From positions 1-52,930 of the forward strand of contig JAEUMK010000013.1 of NCBI GenBank assembly GCA_016792565.1: a stretch of DNA of 52,930 nt. Reading direction: 5' to 3'. Below are positions 18,668 through 28,395 of the stretch, piece after piece (positions within the stretch are counted from its first letter, which is position 1; each line of letters starts with the position of its first letter). A program made the translations under genes and the position numbers. This DNA comes from Alphaproteobacteria bacterium (GTDB lineage Bacteria > Pseudomonadota > Alphaproteobacteria > Micropepsales > Micropepsaceae). Under the pieces are notes generated by a model. The model did not search any database. It had not been told where the DNA came from and saw only the letters and a list, made by a program, of their open reading frames with translations.

Positions 18668-19396
18668 CGCGCCGCCGCGCGCGGCGACGGGCTTGGCGGC
18701 GACGGGGCGCAGCACCGCCTTCGCCCGCGCCCCGCCGGCCGGGGCATACATCGCCTTCGACGCCTCCACGATCAGCAATCCCGGCAGCCCCGGATAGAGG
18801 ATGCGTCCGGCGCGTTCCCAGGCGCGTCCGGTGCGCATCACGAAGCCGAGGCGCGACGGCGGGCCGTAGAGCGCCTGGTCCCAGCGCTCGGGGCGGAACA
18901 TCGCCTCGCCGAGCAGGCGATCCAGCTGGAAGCGGGTATAGGCGTGGCCGTGGGCATAGGGGGTATTGCCGAAGGCCGCCCACAGGCCGCGCCGGTTTGG
19001 AACGACGGCGATGAGGCGGCCGTCGGGTTTCAGCGCCCGCCAGACCTGGCGCAGCAGCGTGCGCCAGACATCGCTGGTCTCCAGGGCGTGGATCATCACG
19101 ACGCGGTCGAGCGCGCCGTCGTCGAAGGGCAGGTTGGTGTCGTCGGCGAGCACGACGCGGTTGGCGCCGGCCCGCGGCCAGGCGACCGCGCCCTGCTCGG
19201 CCGGCATGGCGGCGATGACCGCCGCGGCCTCGTCGACGAAAGGCGCCAGATAGGGCGTCGCATAGCCAAGCCCGGCGAGGGTCAGGCCCCGCACGTCCGG
19301 CCATAGCTGGCGCAGCCGCCGCCGCACCAGGCGGCGGGCGATCGTTCCCAGGCGGGAATCGTAGAAGGCGCGGTACTCGGTGATGTCGGCGCGCAT
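18611..19396 (-). CDS. Class I SAM-dependent methyltransferase
   Basis: A 261-residue methyltransferase with a degenerate motif I (LTLAGLGYATPYLAPF), acidic NLPFDDGALDRVVMIHALE as motif II-IV, and LKPDGRLIAVVPNRRGLW as post-motif. This family is commonly divergent from gloB in alphaproteobacteria, as here (73 bp between starts); its substrate is unknown. The last 57 nt overlap the 3' end of metW on the other strand, making a basic C-terminal tail (GGALFRGDQEDRLFGEDVGRG-type) that may not be conserved. Confidence 0.87.
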   Translation of the reverse strand: MRADITEYRAFYDSRLGTIARRLVRRRLRQLWPDVRGLTLAGLGYATPYLAPFVDEAAAVIAAMPAEQGAVAWPRAGANRVVLADDTNLPFDDGALDRVVMIHALETSDVWRTLLRQVWRALKPDGRLIAVVPNRRGLWAAFGNTPYAHGHAYTRFQLDRLLGEAMFRPERWDQALYGPPSRLGFVMRTGRAWERAGRILYPGLPGLLIVEASKAMYAPAGGARAKAVLRPVAAKPVAARGGALFRGDQEDRLFGEDVGRG

Positions 19397-19469
19397 GTCG
19401 CTCCCTTGTGCCCGGCGGAGGTTACCTCAGGCGCGGCGCTCCGCTAGAGTGCCGCTTCCGGAGACCGCC

Positions 19470-20195
19470 ATGCTGTCGATCGATCTCATTCCCTGTCTCA
19501 GCGACAACTACATCTTTCTGATCCACGACGAGGCGACGGGCGCGACCGGCGTCGTCGATCCGGCCGAGGCGGGGCCGGTGCTGAAGGCGCTGGAGGCGCG
19601 GGGCTGGCGGCTGACCCATATCCTCAACACCCACCATCACCTCGACCATACCGGCGGCAATCTGGCGCTGAAGGAGGCGAGCGGGGCGACGATCGTCGGC
19701 CCGAAGGCCGAGGCGGCGCGCATTCCGGGGATCGATCGGGCGGTGGGCGAGGGCGACCGCGTCGCCTTCGGGGCGGAAACGGCCGAGGTCTTCGACGTGC
19801 CCGCCCACACCGCCGGGCATATCGCCTACTGGTTCGCGGGATCGGGGGCCGCCTTCACCGGCGACACATTGTTCGCGATGGGCTGCGGGCGGCTGTTCGA
19901 GGGCTCGGCGGCCGACATGTTCGCGGCGATGCGCAAACTCGAAAGGCTGCCGGGCGAGACGCGCGTCTATTGCGCCCACGAATACACCGAATCGAACGGC
20001 CGCTTCGCGCTGAGCGTCGAGCCGGACAATGGCGACCTCGTGCGCCGCATGGGCGAGGTGCGGGACCTGCGCGCCCGGGGCCTGCCGACCATTCCCTCGA
20101 CCATCGCCCTGGAGCGGGCGACCAATCCCTTCATGCGCGCCGCCTCGGCGGCGGAGCTTGGCGCGCGGCGGGCGGCGAAGGACAGCTTCCGGTGA
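19470..20195 (+). CDS. gloB: Hydroxyacylglutathione hydrolase (glyoxalase II)
   Basis: A metallo-beta-lactamase-fold enzyme that hydrolyses S-lactoylglutathione to D-lactate and glutathione, detoxifying methylglyoxal. The 241-residue protein has the metal motif THHHLDH (54-60), HTAGH, the aspartate in FTGDTLF and the late histidine in CAHEYT. The C-terminal helical domain is present. Its stop overlaps the GTG of the next gene. Confidence 0.95.
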   Translation: MLSIDLIPCLSDNYIFLIHDEATGATGVVDPAEAGPVLKALEARGWRLTHILNTHHHLDHTGGNLALKEASGATIVGPKAEAARIPGIDRAVGEGDRVAFGAETAEVFDVPAHTAGHIAYWFAGSGAAFTGDTLFAMGCGRLFEGSAADMFAAMRKLERLPGETRVYCAHEYTESNGRFALSVEPDNGDLVRRMGEVRDLRARGLPTIPSTIALERATNPFMRAASAAELGARRAAKDSFR

Positions 20196-20626
20196 CGGCG
20201 GACGAGATCGTCCGCCTGCTCGGTCTCCAGCCCCACCCCGAAGGCGGGCAGTTCCGCGAGACCTTCCGCGACACGGCGGGGACGGCCGGCCGCGCCGCAT
20301 CGACGGCGATCTACTATCTGCTGAGGGCCGGCGAGGTCAGCCACTGGCACCGGGTCGATGCCGCCGAGGTCTGGCACTTCTATGCCGGCGCGCCGCTGTC
20401 GCTCAGCCTCAGCGCGAACGGCCACGACGTGACGTCGCATCACCTGGGGCCGAACCTTACGACCGGGCAGCGGCCGCAGATCGCGGTGCCGGCCGGGGCC
20501 TGGCAGGCGGCGACCTCGCTGGGGGCGTGGACGCTGGCCGGCTGCACGGTGGCGCCGGGCTTCGACTTCGCCGGCTTCGAGATGGCGCCGCCCGACTGGC
20601 GTCCGTCGCCGCGGTCCGCGACCTAG
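20192..20626 (+). CDS. DUF985 cupin-fold protein
   Basis: A 144-residue single-domain cupin of the DUF985 family, with PHPEGGQFRETFRD near the N-terminus, the metal/ligand-type histidines in SHWHRVDAAEVWHFYAG, and C-terminal APGFDFAGFEMA. Function is not established for the family. The GTG start overlaps the gloB stop (GTGA), so the two are coupled. The stop shares a CTAG with the convergent GST gene. Confidence 0.9.
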   Translation: MTADEIVRLLGLQPHPEGGQFRETFRDTAGTAGRAASTAIYYLLRAGEVSHWHRVDAAEVWHFYAGAPLSLSLSANGHDVTSHHLGPNLTTGQRPQIAVPAGAWQAATSLGAWTLAGCTVAPGFDFAGFEMAPPDWRPSPRSAT

Positions 20627-21273
20627 TCCGCGGGCTTGCCAGCCGTCTGGATTTCCAGGGCGCGGCGGTAGGCGGGGCGGGCCGTGCAGCGGGCGCGATA
20701 GGCGGCGACGGCGTCGAGGCCGCCCAGCAGGGCGTCATCGCGGATGAAGGTCAGCACGTGGGCGAGCACGATGTCGGCGGCGGCGAAATCGTCGCCGGCG
20801 GCATAGGCGCGGGTCTGCAGGACCTTGTCGAGCGCCCCCAGCCGCTCGCGCGCCGTCTCGACCGAGGCGGCGCGAAAGGCGGCGGCGCCCTCCATCGCCC
20901 CATAGGCGAGATCGTGCAGGAAGACCTGGAAGACGGCCGGCTCGATCGTGTTCAGCGCGGCGAACAGCCACTGGTCGTGCGCGGTGCGCTCGGGCGCGCC
21001 GGGCGGCGGGATGAGGCGGCGCGCCTTGTCGGCGAGGTAGGCGACGATCGAGGCGGATTCGAAGACGTGCACGCCGTCGTCGTCGAGCGCCGGGAATTTC
21101 GCGAAGGGGTTGATGGCGCGGTACCAGTCGGCGCGATGCTCGCCGGCCCGCACGTCGAGCCAGTGCAGGCGATAGGGCAGCGCCAGTTCCTCGGCCGCCC
21201 AGACGGCGCGCAGATCGCGCACCGCGCCGATGAGGAAAGGCGGCAGGTTGGTGGCGGCGTAGATGGTCAGCAT
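20623..21273 (-). CDS. Glutathione S-transferase family protein
   Basis: A 216-residue GST with an N-terminal thioredoxin-like domain (LTIYAATNLPP at the active-site region; glutathione-binding NPFAKFPALDDD and the FESASIVAYLA motif with Glu-Ser) and an all-helical C-terminal domain. Substrate unknown. The proximity to glyoxalase II may reflect glutathione-linked detoxification, but the genes are convergent, not co-transcribed. Confidence 0.92.
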   Translation of the reverse strand: MLTIYAATNLPPFLIGAVRDLRAVWAAEELALPYRLHWLDVRAGEHRADWYRAINPFAKFPALDDDGVHVFESASIVAYLADKARRLIPPPGAPERTAHDQWLFAALNTIEPAVFQVFLHDLAYGAMEGAAAFRAASVETARERLGALDKVLQTRAYAAGDDFAAADIVLAHVLTFIRDDALLGGLDAVAAYRARCTARPAYRRALEIQTAGKPAD

Positions 21274-21391
21274 GACGGCCCTCGCGATGGTGCGGGCCGA
21301 CGATGCGCCGGAGGCGGCCGCCCCGGCAATGACGCCCGAGGTCATATTCGCGCGAGGTGCGGGGGACGGCCGCAGCGGCGCGGACACGCAA

Positions 21392-21413
21392 ATGGCGGGG
21401 TTTCCCCCGCCAT
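21392..21413 (-). terminator. Terminator hairpin after phaB
   Basis: A perfect 9-bp stem ATGGCGGGG/CCCCGCCAT with a 4-nt loop lies 34 nt beyond the phaB stop. On the minus strand it is followed by TTGCG after the final ATT, so the T-tract is weak; still a good terminator candidate for phaAB. Confidence 0.6.
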
Positions 21414-21446
21414 CGCCGCCCGCGCCGGTCGATGGGCGCCGGTGCC

Positions 21447-22169
21447 TCAGCCCGCGATGTACTGCGAGCCGTTCATGGTGAGGGTCGAGCCGTTCATGAA
21501 GCCGGGGTCCTGGACCAGGAACAGCACGCCGCGGGCGATCTCGTCGGCTTCGCCGAGGCGGCCGACCGGGATGGTGGCGACCACCTTGGCGAGCGCCTCG
21601 GGCTTCATCGCCGCCACCATCTCGGTGTTGATGTAGCCGGGGCAGATCACGTTGACGGTGATGCCCTTGGCCGCGCCTTCCTGGGCCAACGCCTTGGTGA
21701 AGCCGATGATCCCGGCCTTGGCGGCGGAATAGTTCGACTGGCCGATCTGGCCCTTCTGGCCGTTGATCGAGGAGATGTTGACGATGCGGCCGAAGCCGCG
21801 CGTGCGCATGCCCTCGATCACCGCGCGCGAGGTGTTGAAGACGCTGTCGAGATCGACGCGGATGACCTCGCGCCACTGCTCAGGCGTCATCTTGTGCAGA
21901 AAGCCGTCGCGGGTGATGCCGGCATTGTTGACGAGGATCTCGACCGGGCCGAGATCGGCCTCGATCTGGGCGATCGCCGCGGCGGTCGCCTCGTAGTCGC
22001 CGACGTCGAACTTGCGGACCTCGATGCCGGTTTCGGCCTTGAACTTCGCCGCCGCCTCGTCATTGCCGGAATAGTTGGCGACGACCGTATAGCCCGCCGC
22101 CTTCAATCCCTTGGAGATCGCCTCGCCGATCCCTCGCGTACCGCCCGTCACCAACGCAACCTTGGACAT
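21447..22169 (-). CDS. phaB: Acetoacetyl-CoA reductase
   Basis: The NADPH-type short-chain dehydrogenase that reduces acetoacetyl-CoA to (R)-3-hydroxybutyryl-CoA for polyhydroxybutyrate synthesis. The 240-residue protein has the cofactor motif TGGTRGIG (8-15), NNAG (81-84) and the catalytic Ser134-Tyr147-Lys151, in a SSINGQKGQ context that closely matches known PhaB. It lies 36 bp downstream of phaA on the same strand, forming phaAB. Confidence 0.96.
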   Translation of the reverse strand: MSKVALVTGGTRGIGEAISKGLKAAGYTVVANYSGNDEAAAKFKAETGIEVRKFDVGDYEATAAAIAQIEADLGPVEILVNNAGITRDGFLHKMTPEQWREVIRVDLDSVFNTSRAVIEGMRTRGFGRIVNISSINGQKGQIGQSNYSAAKAGIIGFTKALAQEGAAKGITVNVICPGYINTEMVAAMKPEALAKVVATIPVGRLGEADEIARGVLFLVQDPGFMNGSTLTMNGSQYIAG

Positions 22170-22205
22170 CGCGTCCTCCCTTACCGATTTTTCTTCGAGC
22201 GGCCT

Positions 22206-23705
<1,500 letters not shown>

Positions 23706-24323
23706 ATGGCCGCCGGAAAAAAGGGGGGCGAAGGCCCCATCACGATCAAGAAATACGCGAACCGGCGCCTCTACAACACGGCGACGTCGAGCTACGTGAC
23801 GCTCGAGCACCTGCGCGACATGGTCAAGGAAGGCGTCGAGTTCAACGTCTACGACGCCAAGTCGGGTGACGACATCACCCGCTCGGTGCTGGCCCAGATC
23901 ATCTTCGAGGAAGAGGGCAAGCAGGGCCAGACCATGCTGCCGATCGCCTTCCTGCGCCAGCTGATCAAATTCTACGGCGACCGGCTGCAGGCTTTCGTGC
24001 CCTCCTATCTGGAGATGAGCATGGAGGGCCTCGCCAAGAATGCCGAAAGCGTGCGCCACGGCATCGCCGATGCCTTCGGCGGCAAGCTGCCGCTCGGCGT
24101 CTCGGGCTTCGAGGACCTGGCGCGCCAGAACGTCCAGATGTTCCAGCGGGCCCTCAAGATGTTCTCGCCGTTCGGCCGCTTCGGCCGCGGCTCCGATGCC
24201 CCGGCCGAACCGGAAGGCGCGGAATCCCCCAAGGCCGCCGACCCCGACGAGATCTCGGATCTCAAGGCGCAGCTCGACGCCATGAAGAAGCAGCTCGATA
24301 CGCTGGCCAACCGGACGAAGTAG
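23706..24323 (+). CDS. phaR: Polyhydroxyalkanoate synthesis repressor PhaR
   Basis: A 205-residue regulator that binds PHB and DNA, repressing phasin and its own gene until polymer granules titrate it. The N-terminal PHB_acc_N domain (about 9-70) reads ITIKKYANRRLYNTATSSYV; the PHB-binding domain (about 75-115) contains LPIAFLRQLIKFYGDRLQ; the C-terminus is a coiled coil (DLKAQLDAMKKQLDTL). The ATG at 23706 follows a GGGGG ribosome-binding site; an upstream ATG in frame would add residues not typical for the family. It is divergent from phaA. Confidence 0.96.
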   Translation: MAAGKKGGEGPITIKKYANRRLYNTATSSYVTLEHLRDMVKEGVEFNVYDAKSGDDITRSVLAQIIFEEEGKQGQTMLPIAFLRQLIKFYGDRLQAFVPSYLEMSMEGLAKNAESVRHGIADAFGGKLPLGVSGFEDLARQNVQMFQRALKMFSPFGRFGRGSDAPAEPEGAESPKAADPDEISDLKAQLDAMKKQLDTLANRTK

Positions 24324-24346
24324 CGGCTGCGGCCGCCCCCTCATCC

Positions 24347-24393
24347 CCTCGCGTGCCGCGAGGGACTTCTCCCCCCCCCCCAAGGGGGAGAAG
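24347..24393. repeat. Bipartite palindromic intergenic element / terminator
   Basis: Two adjacent hairpins follow phaR: CCTCGCG/CGCGAGG with a 3-nt loop (24347-24363) and a perfect 10-bp stem CTTCTCCCCC/GGGGGAGAAG (24366-24393) enclosing an 11-C homopolymer. This composition resembles mosaic repeats that are common between genes in alphaproteobacteria. It may also terminate phaR and the convergent gene. Only one copy lies in this window. Confidence 0.6.
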
Positions 24394-24416
24394 GGCCGGC
24401 CTTGGCTCTCTCTGCG

Positions 24417-24851
24417 CTACAGCGGAAACGAACGGGCGCGGCGGTGGAAGCCGGCTTCGCCCAGCCGTTCGACGATCTTCCGCTCCACCGCCGGCGGCAG
24501 CGGCGCGTTGCCGGGGCCGACGATCTCGCGCACCGACCAGCCATAGAGCGGATCGGTGCGCAGCGTGATCGCCGCCTTCACCGGCCCGGCGGTGAGGAAG
24601 CAGGCCTCCTGACCGTCCAGGAACCAGTCGAGCCGCTGCCACATCCCGTTCTGGAAGACGTCGCTCGCGTCTTTCAGCGCGCGTGTGGTGCGGATCGGGA
24701 TGAGGCCGGCATCGCCGGTGAAGGGCGTCTCGAACAGCGGCGCGTTGCCGATCCGGGTCTCCAGCCATTCGGCCTGGGGATCGGCGTCGGCATCGGCGAA
24801 GGGCAGGGGTGCGGCGGGGCGGGCGGCGCGGCGGGCGAGAGCGAGGGGCAT
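24417..24851 (-). CDS. Hypothetical protein
   Basis: A 144-residue protein I do not recognise. It has no signal peptide or membrane segment; the N-terminus is Ala/Pro/Arg-rich (about 1-25), followed by a mixed alpha/beta domain with several tryptophans (about 75-110) and a basic C-terminus. Composition and codon use look like a real gene. It converges on phaR and is divergent from a small membrane protein. Confidence 0.6.
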   Translation of the reverse strand: MPLALARRAARPAAPLPFADADADPQAEWLETRIGNAPLFETPFTGDAGLIPIRTTRALKDASDVFQNGMWQRLDWFLDGQEACFLTAGPVKAAITLRTDPLYGWSVREIVGPGNAPLPPAVERKIVERLGEAGFHRRARSFPL

Positions 24852-24894
24852 GGCGGTCTCCGTCTTCGGTGAGATAGAGGATGACCGAGCAGGG

Positions 24895-24909
24895 TGACAA
24901 ATCTTGTCA
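24895..24909. promoter_or_regulatory. Inverted repeat in divergent promoter
   Basis: TGACAA-ATC-TTGTCA is a perfect 6-bp dyad between the hypothetical gene and the divergent membrane protein. It lies 87 bp before the downstream start. It could be an operator or part of a longer intergenic repeat (a CAAGA/TCTTG hairpin follows at about 24914-24935). Confidence 0.35.
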
Positions 24910-24995
24910 TCCTCAAGATTCGCGCTGCGCTCTTGCGTTCGACCTGCCGCCGTGCCGCCCTTCCGGCTCCGCTATCGACGGGCGCGAGGGGGCTA

Positions 24996-25568
24996 ATGTC
25001 GGACTTCGACTACTTCACGGTGCTGCTGTCGTTCGTCGTTTCGCTCGGCGTGACGACGCTGCTCGCCACCGTCGCCCGGCTTCTGCAGGAGAGCGACCGT
25101 GTCGTCTTCTCCTGGCGCTATGCCCTGTGGGCGGCAGCGATCTTCAACCTGCAGGTCTCGTTCTGGATCAAGTCGTGGAGCTATCACGAGAGCTACGAGA
25201 TGCACATCTCGACGGCGCTACCGCCCCTGATGCTGGCGATCGCAGCCTTCCTGGCCTGCGGTCTGGCGACGCCGGCCGTTCGCGACGGCGAAACGATCAA
25301 CCTGAAGGCCTTCCACGACGCCAATGGCGGCAAGTACGCGATTGCGTTTGCCGCCTTCATGGTGCTGGCGATAGTCCAGGCCGCGCTCTACGGGGATCTG
25401 TTTCCGGGCGAGTCCAGCGTGCCGGTCGATGCGATCATGCAGGCGACGTTTGCTGTGCTGGCCATCGCAGCGGCGGGGTTCCGGGGGCAAGGCTGGCTGC
25501 AGGTCGGCGTGCCGATCGTCTTTCTCGCCGGATCGGTCGCCTACTACGAGAAGCTGATCGGCTGGTGA
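24996..25568 (+). CDS. Multi-pass membrane protein of unknown function
   Basis: A 190-residue protein with about six hydrophobic segments (near residues 5-25, 43-60, 75-95, 115-135, 148-163, 168-185). I do not recognise the family. The ATG at 24996 follows a GAGGGGGCT ribosome-binding site; the longer in-frame start at 24894 would overlap the intergenic dyad. It is convergent with hbd and looks like a single-gene unit. Confidence 0.7.
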   Translation: MSDFDYFTVLLSFVVSLGVTTLLATVARLLQESDRVVFSWRYALWAAAIFNLQVSFWIKSWSYHESYEMHISTALPPLMLAIAAFLACGLATPAVRDGETINLKAFHDANGGKYAIAFAAFMVLAIVQAALYGDLFPGESSVPVDAIMQATFAVLAIAAAGFRGQGWLQVGVPIVFLAGSVAYYEKLIGW

Positions 25569-25584
25569 GGCTCACCGGCCGCCC

Positions 25585-26466
25585 TCAGCGCGTCGGGACG
25601 GGCTTCTCGCCGCGGTAGTCGTAGAAGCCGCGGCCGGCCTTGCGGCCGAGCCAGCCGGCCTCGACATATTTCACCAGCAGAGGGCAGGGCCGGTACTTGC
25701 TGTCGGCGAGGCCGTCATAGAGCACCTGCATGATCGACAGGCAGGTGTCGAGGCCGATGAAGTCGGCGAGCTGGAGCGGGCCCATGGGATGGTTGGCGCC
25801 CAGCCGCATCGCGGTGTCGATCGCATCGACGTTTCCGACGCCCTCGTAGAGCGTGTAGATCGCCTCGTTGATCATCGGCAGCAGGATGCGGTTGACGATG
25901 AAGGCCGGGAAGTCCTCGGCATAGGCGCTGGTCTTGCCGAGCGACTTGGCGAAGTCGAGCATCGCCTGGAAGGCGGCGTCCTCGGTGGCGATGCCGCGGA
26001 TGACCTCGACCAGCTTCATGACCGGCACCGGGTTCATGAAGTGCAGGCCCATGAAGCGCTCGGGCCGGTCGGTCGCCGCTGCGAGGCGGGTGATCGAGAT
26101 CGAGGAGGTGTTGGTGGCGAGCAGCGCCTCGGGCTTCAGCTTGGGGCAGAGGGCCTGGAAGATCTTGCGCTTGACCTGCTCGTCCTCGGTCGCCGCCTCG
26201 ATGGCGAGATCGACGTCGGCGAAATCGTCGAGGCTGACGCTCGTGCTGATGCGCCTCAGCGCCGCGTCCATCGCCTCTCCCGTCACCTGGCCGCGCGAGG
26301 CCTGGCGGGTGAGGTTCAGCCTGATGACCTCGAGCCCCTGCTGCAGGCGCTCCTCGGTCAGATCGTTGAGGACGACGTCATACCCGGCGAGCGCGCTGAC
26401 ATGGGCGATGCCGTTGCCCATCTGGCCGGCGCCGATGACGCCGATGCGCTTCAAGGAAATGCTCAT
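25585..26466 (-). CDS. hbd: 3-hydroxybutyryl-CoA dehydrogenase
   Basis: An NAD(P)-dependent enzyme that interconverts (S)-3-hydroxybutyryl-CoA and acetoacetyl-CoA. In 293 residues it shows the Rossmann motif GAGQMGNGIA (12-21), the HFMNPVPVMKLVE catalytic histidine segment and the C-terminal helical domain. The location downstream of etfBA fits beta-oxidation and crotonyl-CoA metabolism. The stereochemistry differs from PhaB, so the window has both routes around 3-hydroxybutyryl-CoA. Confidence 0.95.
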   Translation of the reverse strand: MSISLKRIGVIGAGQMGNGIAHVSALAGYDVVLNDLTEERLQQGLEVIRLNLTRQASRGQVTGEAMDAALRRISTSVSLDDFADVDLAIEAATEDEQVKRKIFQALCPKLKPEALLATNTSSISITRLAAATDRPERFMGLHFMNPVPVMKLVEVIRGIATEDAAFQAMLDFAKSLGKTSAYAEDFPAFIVNRILLPMINEAIYTLYEGVGNVDAIDTAMRLGANHPMGPLQLADFIGLDTCLSIMQVLYDGLADSKYRPCPLLVKYVEAGWLGRKAGRGFYDYRGEKPVPTR

Positions 26467-26499
26467 GTCAGCTTCGCACTCGCAGGGTTTGAGGAGGCG

Positions 26500-27453
26500 T
26501 CAGCGCTTGCCGACGCCCTGGGCTTCGAGTTCGGCCTTCAGTTCCGGGGCCAGCTTGAAGAGATCGCCGACCAGGCCGTAATCCGCCACCTGGAAGATCG
26601 GGGCTTCCTCGTCCTTGTTGATGGCGACGATCACCTTGCTGTCCTTCATGCCGGCCAGATGCTGAATGGCGCCTGAAATGCCGAGCGCGACATAGAGTTC
26701 CGGCGCGACGACCTTGCCGGTCTGGCCGACCTGATAGTCGTTGGGAACGTAGCCCGCGTCCACCGCGGCGCGCGAGGCGCCCACCGCCGCGCCCAGCGCG
26801 TCGGCCAGCGGCTCGATATAGGTGACGAAGTTTTCCGCGCTGCCGAGCGCCCGGCCGCCCGAGACGATGATCTTGGCCGAGACGAGTTCGGGACGCTCCG
26901 ACTTCGCGATCTCGTCGCCGAGATGGGCCGAGAGGCCGGGATCGGCCGCCGCCGCGACGGTCTCGACCGCGGCCGCGCCGGTCGCCTCGACCGCCTTGAA
27001 GGCGGTGGTGCGCACGGTCATGACCTTGATGCGGTCGGACGACTGGACGGTCTGGATGGCGTTGCCGGCATAGATCGGGCGGGTGAAGGTGTCGGGGCCT
27101 TCGACCGAGAGGATCTCGCTGATCTGGGCGACGTCGAGCAGCGCGGCGACGCGCGGCAGGATGTTCTTCCCGTTGGCGGTGGCGGGCGCGAGGATCGCGC
27201 CATAGGCGGGGGCGAGGCCGACGATCAGCGCGGCGACCGGTTCGGCCAGCTGGTGGGCATAGGCATCGCCTTCGGCGAGAAGGACCTTCTCGACGCCCGC
27301 CAGCTTGGCCGCCGCGTCGGCGGCACCGCGCGCATTGGCGCCGACGACCAGAACATGCACGCCGCCGCCCAGCTTGGCCGCCGCTGCGACGGTCTTGGCG
27401 GTCGCGTCCTTCAGGGTCGCGTTGTCGTGTTCGGCAAGAACCAGCGCCGTCAT
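26500..27453 (-). CDS. etfA: Electron transfer flavoprotein, alpha subunit
   Basis: A 317-residue FAD-binding subunit of ETF, the soluble carrier that takes electrons from acyl-CoA dehydrogenases to ETF:ubiquinone oxidoreductase. The FAD-binding signature is seen as SGGRALGSAENF (about 198-209), followed by the GQTGKVVAPELYVALGISGAIQHLAGM block. It starts 1 bp after the etfB stop and precedes hbd by 33 bp. It would serve the Mcd and acyl-CoA dehydrogenases encoded in this window. Confidence 0.97.
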   Translation of the reverse strand: MTALVLAEHDNATLKDATAKTVAAAAKLGGGVHVLVVGANARGAADAAAKLAGVEKVLLAEGDAYAHQLAEPVAALIVGLAPAYGAILAPATANGKNILPRVAALLDVAQISEILSVEGPDTFTRPIYAGNAIQTVQSSDRIKVMTVRTTAFKAVEATGAAAVETVAAAADPGLSAHLGDEIAKSERPELVSAKIIVSGGRALGSAENFVTYIEPLADALGAAVGASRAAVDAGYVPNDYQVGQTGKVVAPELYVALGISGAIQHLAGMKDSKVIVAINKDEEAPIFQVADYGLVGDLFKLAPELKAELEAQGVGKR

Positions 27454-27454
27454 A

Positions 27455-28204
27455 TCAGAGCACTCCCGCTTCGTTCTTCAGCTTCTCGACCAGCTCCTGC
27501 ACGGTCTTCACCTTGGCGCCGCCGGCCCGCTTGGGCGGCTCGGCGACGTTGAGGACCTTCAGGCGCGGCGCCGGATCGACGCCGTAGTCGGCCGGCGACT
27601 TCTCGTCGATCGGCTTCTTCTTGGCCTTCATGATGTTGGGCAGCGAGGCGTAGCGCGGCTCGTTGAGGCGCAGATCGGTGGAGACCACCGCCGGCAGCTT
27701 CAGCTTCACGGTCTGCAGGCCGCCGTCGATCTCGCGGGTGACGGTCACGCTGTCGCCCTCGGGCAGCACCTTCGAGGCGAAGGTGCCCTGGCTCCAGCCG
27801 AGCAGGGCGGCCAGCATCTGGCCAGTCTGGTTGGAATCGTCGTCGATCGCCTGCTTGCCGACGATGATGAGGCCAGGCTGTTCGGCCTCGGCGACGGCCT
27901 TGAGGATCTTGGCGACCGTCAGCGGCTCGATCTCGCCCTCGGCCTTCACCAGGATGCCGCGGTCGGCGCCCATGGCGAGGGCGGTGCGGATGGTCTCCTG
28001 CGCCTGCTGCGGGCCGATGGAGACGGCGACGATCTCGGTCGCGATGCCCTTCTCCTTCAGGCGGATCGCCTCTTCGACGGCGATTTCGTCGAAGGGATTC
28101 ATGGACATCTTCACATTGGCGAGGTCCACGCCCGTGCCGTCGCTCTTGACGCGGACTTTCACGTTGTAATCGACCACCCGCTTCACGGGCACCAGGATCT
28201 TCAT
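27455..28204 (-). CDS. etfB: Electron transfer flavoprotein, beta subunit
   Basis: The 249-residue AMP-binding subunit of ETF, with [14 protein letters not shown] at the N-terminus and the long adenine-nucleotide-binding segment ([12 protein letters not shown]). I use the ATG at 28204, which gives the family's standard start and length; a TTG 9 nt upstream is closer to a GGAG motif. It leads the etfB-etfA-hbd operon. Confidence 0.96.
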   Translation of the reverse strand: MKILVPVKRVVDYNVKVRVKSDGTGVDLANVKMSMNPFDEIAVEEAIRLKEKGIATEIVAVSIGPQQAQETIRTALAMGADRGILVKAEGEIEPLTVAKILKAVAEAEQPGLIIVGKQAIDDDSNQTGQMLAALLGWSQGTFASKVLPEGDSVTVTREIDGGLQTVKLKLPAVVSTDLRLNEPRYASLPNIMKAKKKPIDEKSPADYGVDPAPRLKVLNVAEPPKRAGGAKVKTVQELVEKLKNEAGVL

Positions 28205-28301
28205 ATCCGACAAGGCTCCGGCTGTTCGTCTCGCTCCGCACGGGGTACGCGCCGCCCGCTCAAGTCCGGCGCACGCATCCGCGACGCGGAGCCGGACAGG
28301 C

Positions 28302-28329
28302 GTTATAGGCCAAAGCCCCCGCCTTCAAG
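28302..28329 (-). promoter_or_regulatory. Candidate etfB promoter
   Basis: On the minus strand CTTGAA (28324-28329) and TATAAC (28302-28307) are separated by 16 nt and lie about 100 bp before the etfB start. The -35 fits the alphaproteobacterial CTTGAC-type element and the -10 is good for a GC-rich genome. Confidence 0.5.
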
Positions 28330-28395
28330 TCCGCCCCCGCGATTGTGCGGCGCACCATCAAGAAAGCGGGTCCTCGAGTCAATGCGGACGCTGCG

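Noticed and set aside
24371-24381. Poly-C tract as a phase-variation switch
   Set aside because: It lies outside any coding sequence and downstream of phaR, so slippage would not alter a protein; kept only as part of a repeat element.
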